NCBI GenBank assembly: GCA_040143965.1
Contig: JASJQH010000090.1
Span: forward strand, 1 to 31,360
DNA: 31,360 bases
Reading direction: 5' to 3'
From: Basidiobolus ranarum
Taxonomy: Eukaryota; Basidiobolomycota; Basidiobolomycetes; Basidiobolales
The notes below the pieces were generated by a model that was not told the origin of the DNA, made no database searches, and saw only the letters and a list, made by a program, of their open reading frames with translations. Positions within the stretch are counted from its first letter, which is position 1; the number at the start of each line of letters is the position of its first letter. Below are positions 23,870-31,360 of this stretch, in pieces. The position numbers were made by a program, and so were the translations under genes.

Positions 23870-23944
23870 TTTGAATGCTAGTATCAAAATAGATCATTGA
23901 ATCCTAGTATCAAAATAGATCATTGAATGCTAACATTGAATTAG
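23870..23944. repeat. 26-bp tandem repeat, about 2.5 copies
   Basis: Two full units, 23870-23895 and 23896-23921, differ at two bases (TTTGAATGCTAG against ATTGAATCCTAG, then identical TATCAAAATAGATC). A third, partial and degraded unit follows from 23922 (ATTGAATGCTAACATTG). It lies in the 156-bp convergent spacer between the acidic surface protein gene and GV4. Confidence 0.8.
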
Positions 23945-23954
23945 GAATAAATCA

Positions 23955-24347
23955 TCATTTATCCTCAATAGAGCCACCAACATTAACACCAACTCCGGTG
24001 TTAGCTCCAGCTTCCAAGCTTTTGCCATCCTTACTGGTGCCAACCTCCACTCCAATGTTGCCTTTGACTCCGGCTTCAAGGCCAATCTTCTGTTTTTCAG
24101 TCTCCACCTGAACTCCTACCCCTACACCAGCTCCAACGTCAACTCCCACTCCGTGGCCTTCTTTTTTACTTCCAATACCTAAATTCAGACCGAAGTTGAG
24201 TCCTAAGCCTAATCGGAAGGGTTTACGTTTGGATAGCTTCGCTTGGATTTTTTCATGCCTTTCGACGAGACGTTGCGAATGATTGATAGGTACAGCGAGG
24301 ACCAATGAGATAAAAGTAAACAAAACGATAATGAATGACTTTAGCAT
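23955..24347 (-). CDS. GV family secreted repeat protein 4 (divergent)
   Basis: 130 aa from the ATG at 24347; the longer frame to 24437 begins upstream of the TATA box (24389-24399), so the shorter start is taken. Signal peptide MLKSFIIVLFTFISLVLA. The propeptide region is longer and charged (RLVERHEKIQAKLS), with Lys40-Arg41 just before the core. Core repeats of 22, 22, 22 and 21 residues from Phe44: the first is FRLGLGLNFGLNLGIGSKKE and differs from GV1-3. The second to fourth (GVQVETEKQKIGLEAGVKG, SKDGKSLEAG, GGSIEDK) are close to GV2/GV3. No cysteine. It therefore links the tandem GV1-3 set to the more distant GV5. Role unknown, presumed extracellular. Confidence 0.83.
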   Translation of the reverse strand: MLKSFIIVLFTFISLVLAVPINHSQRLVERHEKIQAKLSKRKPFRLGLGLNFGLNLGIGSKKEGHGVGVDVGAGVGVGVQVETEKQKIGLEAGVKGNIGVEVGTSKDGKSLEAGANTGVGVNVGGSIEDK

Positions 24348-24738
24348 GTTGAAATGGTTTGTGCTATTAACATGGATTTGCACTCGGCAATATATATATA
24401 CACTCCTCTCTACTGTTGGCGTTAGGGGAGTATGCATGGCTGGGCGCCTTTACATCAGGATCTTAGTTGACTAATTGAGCATCTCTCCTGCATCCTTGCA
24501 TTTCCCCGCATTCAGTATTTTTCTGTCACAATAAAGCAGATTTAGATAAATTATGAGGTTGTACTGGCTGTGTTATGACCTTCAATCGAGCTTAAACAGT
24601 TGTCATTGATCATGTACATCGATCTTCGCCTATACCATTTAATGGATTGTATTATATGAGTGTAAAAAATCTTTTGTTTTTAAGAATCACTTTTATTAAA
24701 GATGAGATGACAGGTGAATAGACTCAGATTAAGTTGAG
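24348..24738. other. Spacer GV4-GV5
   Basis: 391 bp: GV4 promoter with its TATA run on the left, 3' flank of GV5 on the right. No gene seen. Confidence 0.5.
24389..24399 (-). promoter_or_regulatory. TATA box of GV4
   Basis: Run of TA dinucleotides (TATATATATAT) about 45 bp before the ATG at 24347. Confidence 0.55.
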
Positions 24739-25329
24739 TTATTTATCTTCAATAGAGCCACCGATTTCTGCTCCGATTCCCGTATCAACTCCAAGATCTA
24801 ATCCTTTGCCATCCTTGCTGCCGATTCCTACACCAACATTGGCTTTTACACCGGCATTTACATCGATCTTTTTCTTGTCTGTCTCAATCTGGACTCCAGC
24901 CCCAATACCTGCCCCGACATCTAGTCCCACTCCATGCCCATCTTTCTTACCTCCGATACCAATATTAGCTCCAATGTTCAGTCCAAGGCCGAATTTGAAA
25001 GACTTGCGCTTAGGCTTCGGTTCAACTTCAGGCTTTGGTGTTGGTGATGGCTGAGGCTTAGGTTGGGGTTTTGGTGTTGGCGTTGGTTGAGGCTTAGGTC
25101 TGGGCGTAAGTGTAGGCTTAGGTTGAATGACAGGCTTAGTAAAGTAGCAATCCGTGTAGCCGGCCCCAGGACTGTCATTATAGCCATAGCTGTCATAGGA
25201 TTTTGGCGCTCTGTAGGTTTGAGGTTGATCACATCTTTCCACATAGTTATTCGGGATTGGTGCACTCAAAGCCCACTCGGATGCAATCAAAAGAAGCGCT
25301 ACTAACTTAGAGAAGGTAATGGTCAACAT
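24739..25329 (-). CDS. GV family secreted protein 5 with a proline-rich linker
   Basis: 196 aa, intronless. Signal peptide (MLTITFSKLVALLLIASEWA, then LSA). It is followed by a Tyr/Asp/Ser-rich segment with two cysteines (Cys33, Cys61) that could form a disulfide. Next comes a Pro/Lys/Thr-rich linker at about 66-107 built of PKPQPTPTPKP-like units, resembling wall-spanning linkers. After Lys107-Arg108 comes the GV core from Phe111 (FKFGLGLNIGANIGIGGKKD, then the four-repeat plan with TDKKK and SKDGK turns), ending GGSIEDK as in GV1 and GV4. So the conserved core carries a new N-terminal module. If the Lys-Arg site is cleaved, the core and the linker part separate. Binding of the linker part to wall polymers is inference. 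GATATAAAAA at 25365-25374 lies about 40 bp upstream. Confidence 0.83.
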   Translation of the reverse strand: MLTITFSKLVALLLIASEWALSAPIPNNYVERCDQPQTYRAPKSYDSYGYNDSPGAGYTDCYFTKPVIQPKPTLTPRPKPQPTPTPKPQPKPQPSPTPKPEVEPKPKRKSFKFGLGLNIGANIGIGGKKDGHGVGLDVGAGIGAGVQIETDKKKIDVNAGVKANVGVGIGSKDGKGLDLGVDTGIGAEIGGSIEDK

Positions 25330-25772
25330 TGTATGATATGTATGTCATGGTTGGGTCACTGCCTTTTTATATCACTTTGAGAGTGAACGGATGTAAGAAG
25401 GTGAATGAATATAACCATCTTGGTATAGAGATACAGGGTGGGTATGATTTGCGTTATGGCATTAATGCAACTCATTAATTGAACTGCCGTCAGATTTGTT
25501 GGATCTGTGGCCTATATTTATATATGTCTACGCAATCGAACATTCCATGCTTATACTTTCTGTTGACTAATTTCAAAGTAATTTGTAAGTGATGCTTATT
25601 TTATTGGGGGAATTATTTTATAGCCTAACTATAGTTAGGAGCTAAAGAGGGAAATCGTGGCGATAAATGGGATGATAAAAACAATAAAGAACGGGTTTGA
25701 AAGAACCAAGAACTAATGTGTGTGATTGGCTTGAATGGAGTTCCTGACTGAGAGGAGGGGGTGCTAAATTCA
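25330..25772. other. Spacer between GV5 and the DED1 gene
   Basis: 443 bp: GV5 promoter on the left, 3' flank of the DED1-type gene on the right, same strand. No other gene seen. Confidence 0.5.
25365..25374 (-). promoter_or_regulatory. TATA box of GV5
   Basis: GATATAAAAA on the minus strand, about 40 bp before the ATG at 25329. Confidence 0.5.
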
Positions 25773-28551
<2,779 letters not shown>

Positions 28552-28968
28552 TTAAGATACTATGTTTGGTAGTGTATAAGTTGAGGTTCTCCTTATAAGC
28601 TACTAAAACGTTACTACCTTGAAAAGGCGTATTGAATTTTGTACAAACGTTATTAACCTTGAATAGCTATGAACCAGAGAAATAGCTTTCACAAGGAAAA
28701 TCAAGTCAAATAGCGAGCATAAAAAGGGGATTCATAGTTCAGAAATTTATCCTTTTGGGTGGATCATATCTTTTTCTGAGCTAATTACTCCATTCCTAAA
28801 TAGTATCCCAATTATCTTTTCACCACTAATATTCTTTTAAATATAAATATGTTGTGCAAGCTCAAATTACTTTCCAAATTTTATATCAAATGGGTTTATT
28901 TATTATTATGTACAAACAAATAGTGGATAAATATTAAAATCGGTGAATAACTTATAAACAGGGATGAT
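28552..28968. other. Spacer with the DED1 promoter
   Basis: 417 bp. The left part is the DED1 promoter and leader, the right part the 3' flank of the symporter gene, both leftward. AT-rich, no TATA box of the kind seen in the surface-protein genes. Nothing else seen. Confidence 0.5.
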
Positions 28969-30309
28969 TTACTCTCTATGAGTGGTAGGCTTAATTTCAC
29001 CTGATTCTAGTTCAACGAATTTCTCCTCCTCCAATTCCCTGGCTGGAAATTCCTTCTCCAATTTGGCCATGACCACAGTTGCGATGCAATTTCCTGCTAC
29101 ATTCACCGCAGTTTTTCCCATTTCTAGGATAGGTTCTACGCCCAAGAGAACTGCTACCGCTTCAAAGGGTAGATCAAAGCTTTGAACAGCACTCGCCACT
29201 ACTACCAAACCGGCGCGAGGAACTCCCGCAACACCTTTGCTTGTCAACATTAAGGTGAGAACAAGAAGGACCTGACGTGAGACTGGAAGCTCGATTCCTC
29301 CTGCTTGAGCAGCAAAAAGTGCAGCAATAGAGAAATAAATTGACCCACCATCCAAATTGAATGAATATCCAGTAGGTAGAACAAATCCCACGATCTTTTT
29401 AGGCACTCCAAAATCTTCTAAAGCCTTCATAGCACTGGGTAAAGCCGCTTCGGAAGAACATGTGGTGAATGCAATTAAAAGTGGTTGAGAAATACACTTT
29501 AAGAATTTGATAATAGGAATCTTAGCAACCAACATGATTGGTAAGAAAATGACAATAATGAAAACTGCAAGTGCCAAGTAAACTGCGCCAACAAGTTTTC
29601 CAAGACTACCCAGTACAGAGATCCCGTTCTTTCCTACAGTAAAGGCGAGCGCGGAAAACACTCCGATAGGAGCATAATTCATGACCAATGCGGTTACTTT
29701 AAACATCACATTGGCAAGACTATCGAGGAAAGTCAACATAGGTTGCTTATGTTGAGGAGGAGTTTTGACAAGAGCAACTGCAAACATGATTGCGCAAAAA
29801 ACAATCTGTAGCACGGAGTTTTCGGCGGCGGCCTTGAAGAAACTTTGAGGAATAATGGAGTAAAGCTCACGTTCCCAAGTAATTGCTGTACTGGCCAAGT
29901 CTGTACCAGTTTTGTTATCGTATCCTTCTAAGTTTATACCAACACCAGGCTTAAATAAATTGGCGGTAAGGACGCCAAGTATCAAGGCAATTGTAGTGAT
30001 CACCTCAAAGTAAATCAAAGATTTGATGGCTAAAGAGCCAATTTTCTTAAGATCGTCACCATGGCCTGCGATACCGACAACCAACGTGGCAAAGAGAAGA
30101 GGCGTGATCATTGCTTTGATCATATAAACGAAAATATTGGAAAGCGGTTGAAGTTGAACAGAGAATCCTGGTGCTAGCCAACCAACTAGAACACCCAATA
30201 TCATGGAGGTTAAGATCCAATGGGTAAGATTGGGTAAACACAATATCCTCCAAACTTTTCCTGCAGCATTACGGAATGAGCTCTTATTATCTTCACTTGA
30301 ATTAGACAT
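28969..30309 (-). CDS. Dicarboxylate/amino acid:cation symporter (DAACS, SLC1-like)
   Basis: Intronless, 446 aa, the length of bacterial DctA/GltP. Elevator-type membrane carrier with eight membrane helices and two re-entrant hairpins. Marks: MIKAMITPLLFATLVVGIAG (TM3), ITTIALILGVLTANLFKPG, AFTTCSSEAALPSAM (hairpin 1, Ser-rich), GFVLPTGYSFNLDGGSIYF (TM7, cation site, NMDGT-like), TSKGVAGVPRAG (hairpin 2), and TM8 at about 390-415. Compared from memory with archaeal GltPh, TM8 has Glu396 for Asp394, Lys399 for Arg397, Asn403 conserved, and Asn407 for the sodium-site Asp405. The last change is also found in DctA-type proteins. So a C4-dicarboxylate or acidic amino acid substrate with a different cation coupling is likely, not certain. 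CTATAAAT at 30424-30431 lies about 115 bp upstream. Fungal members of this family are known; bacterial ancestry is possible. Confidence 0.93.
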   Translation of the reverse strand: MSNSSEDNKSSFRNAAGKVWRILCLPNLTHWILTSMILGVLVGWLAPGFSVQLQPLSNIFVYMIKAMITPLLFATLVVGIAGHGDDLKKIGSLAIKSLIYFEVITTIALILGVLTANLFKPGVGINLEGYDNKTGTDLASTAITWERELYSIIPQSFFKAAAENSVLQIVFCAIMFAVALVKTPPQHKQPMLTFLDSLANVMFKVTALVMNYAPIGVFSALAFTVGKNGISVLGSLGKLVGAVYLALAVFIIVIFLPIMLVAKIPIIKFLKCISQPLLIAFTTCSSEAALPSAMKALEDFGVPKKIVGFVLPTGYSFNLDGGSIYFSIAALFAAQAGGIELPVSRQVLLVLTLMLTSKGVAGVPRAGLVVVASAVQSFDLPFEAVAVLLGVEPILEMGKTAVNVAGNCIATVVMAKLEKEFPARELEEEKFVELESGEIKPTTHRE

Positions 30310-30423
30310 TATAAAGAAGTTATTGAGGATCTGAAGGAGTTGTAGAGAGGTGCAAGAAGTGAATTAATTCTCAAAGATCAGATGCAAATCTAATCGATGC
30401 AGGTAGACAATGGCTGCTCATAC

Positions 30424-30431
30424 AATTTATA
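30424..30431 (-). promoter_or_regulatory. TATA box of the symporter gene
   Basis: CTATAAAT on the minus strand about 115 bp before the ATG at 30309. Confidence 0.45.
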
Positions 30432-31305
30432 GTTCAACCTCTGGCCCTAAATGTTGTTATGCCTACAAAAATACGCGATATTGGAAAAAGATGGTGCCAT
30501 TGTGTGCAACCATGACAACACTATTTAGCCATGGGAAAATATATCTACATAGAAAAAAATGTCTATCCTGTTAACTAAAGAATATCTAACTAGAGTGAGC
30601 TAATCAGGAATACCTTGAAGCACGCCATCTTGATTCGAAATGTAGAGATTTGCAACTGGATTAACAGATATATATAAAGTGTATAATTCTATATTAGTAC
30701 GATACTAGTACAATGCTATATTAGTACATTTCCACACAACCTAAGCATCAAACTCTAAAGCAAATCTGACTCATACCATCCAGAAAACTGGGACGTTATA
30801 CTTTTTTGATCGAAATTGCGTGATATGATGCGCTGGTTGCATGATTACTAATTTTGTTGGCCGTATGATTGCTAATTCAAATTTACCGTATATACCATAT
30901 ATACTATATAATCTCTTATTGAGTAAACGTGTGTTACAAGGACTTCTGTGGAGTAGAAATGTACGGTACGATAGAGAACCTTATTAAAACGTTCTTTGAG
31001 CGACTTTGTTAAGGTCTTTGAATGCCTCAAAACACGCTTTGAACGCCTGACTATATTGTTTTTGATCCCTGTTTTTGATCACCCTAACCCTACTTTTCCA
31101 TTTGATTAACACATGGTTACACGTTCTCCGCTAAATGGAAATAATCATGATAATTCAACAGATACCATTAAGATAGAACTAAGATGACATCAAAAGGGGA
31201 GATGATTGAAGGATCGCTCCTGTTCAGTAATTTGCTCATGGTAATAACATGTACCGCTAAGCATGGCTGCTTGTCCGTTAGTTGTTTTAGAAATATTAGC
31301 CAGTA

Positions 31306-31360
31306 CTGTTGGTTATATCAGTTGGTTCTGTTGGTTGTATCAGTTGGTTCTGTTGGTTGT
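31306..31360. repeat. 22-bp tandem repeat cut by the right edge
   Basis: Unit CTGTTGGTTRTATCAGTTGGTT: copies at 31306-31327 and 31328-31349, then a partial third to the end of the window. The two full copies differ at one base (A/G). Each unit itself contains GTTGGTT twice, so it may have grown from an 11-bp unit. The full length of the array is not visible. Confidence 0.85.

Larger units (their letters stand above)
30310..31360. other. Right-end region without a recognised gene
   Basis: 1051 bp. The left part is the symporter promoter. A TATATATAAAG at about 30668-30678 (+) could serve a rightward gene, but I find no convincing open frame behind it. CTATATTAGTAC occurs twice (about 30690 and 30717). 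GCATGATTACTAATT and GTATGATTGCTAATT form a close direct repeat at about 30839-30877. The 22-bp tandem repeat at the edge is listed separately. Confidence 0.4.

Noticed and set aside
31082-31092. CCCTAACCCTA, two units like a telomere repeat
   Set aside because: Only two units in unique AT-rich sequence; expected by chance often enough and not an interstitial telomere array.
30660-31300. Rightward gene behind the TATATATAAAG at about 30670
   Set aside because: No open frame of useful length or recognisable exon follows on the plus strand before the window ends.

Overview
The window looks like nuclear DNA of a fungus. Genes are compact and AT-rich. Spliceosomal introns are mostly 50-130 nt, with GT..AG ends and donors close to GTAAGT. 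Proteins are fungal/eukaryotic housekeeping types (aspartate kinase of the Hom3 type, branchpoint-binding protein, tubulin cofactor D, Atg18, Ded1-type helicase, ribosomal protein eS25). Dense introns, an eS25 duplication, a HAPSTR1-type protein and a DctA/GltP-type symporter would fit an early-diverging (zygomycete-grade) fungus, but this placement is inference. I saw no transposon, viral fossil, CRISPR array, rRNA or tRNA.

Layout. 1-232 (-): 5' part of an eS25 gene running off the left edge. 714-2225 (-): aspartate kinase, first step of Thr/Met synthesis. 2226-3450: gene-poor. 3451-5786 (-): branchpoint-binding protein (BBP/SF1), 8 exons, head-to-head with 6076-10907 (+): tubulin cofactor D, 19 exons, whose reading frame closes exactly at 1209 aa. 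11318-12058 (-): unrecognised coiled-coil protein. 12933-14667 (-): Atg18, 8 exons. 15411-16592 (+): mitochondrial-type PPR protein. 17134-18242 (-): HAPSTR1-like (DUF4588) protein, with an uncertain first exon. 18496-18920 (-): second, complete eS25 gene.

From 19160 to 25329 lies a cluster of seven short, intronless, TATA-driven genes for secreted or surface proteins. Five encode one family, here called GV: signal peptide, Lys-Arg processing site, then a cysteine-free core of four 21-22 residue repeats with alternating Gly/Ala and Val/Leu/Ile. Three of these sit as a tandem array with a period of about 0.98 kb; two more divergent members follow. Between them are two Ser/Thr-rich proteins with C-terminal GPI-type signals, transcribed divergently. 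I do not recognise the GV family; it is the most interesting content of the window.

25773-28551 (-): DED1-type DEAD-box translation helicase, 13 exons, with an Arg/Gly/Asn-rich tail. 28969-30309 (-): intronless dicarboxylate/amino acid:cation symporter. 30310-31360: no gene seen; a 22-bp tandem repeat begins at the right edge. The genes do not form a pathway; the only functional grouping is the surface-protein cluster.
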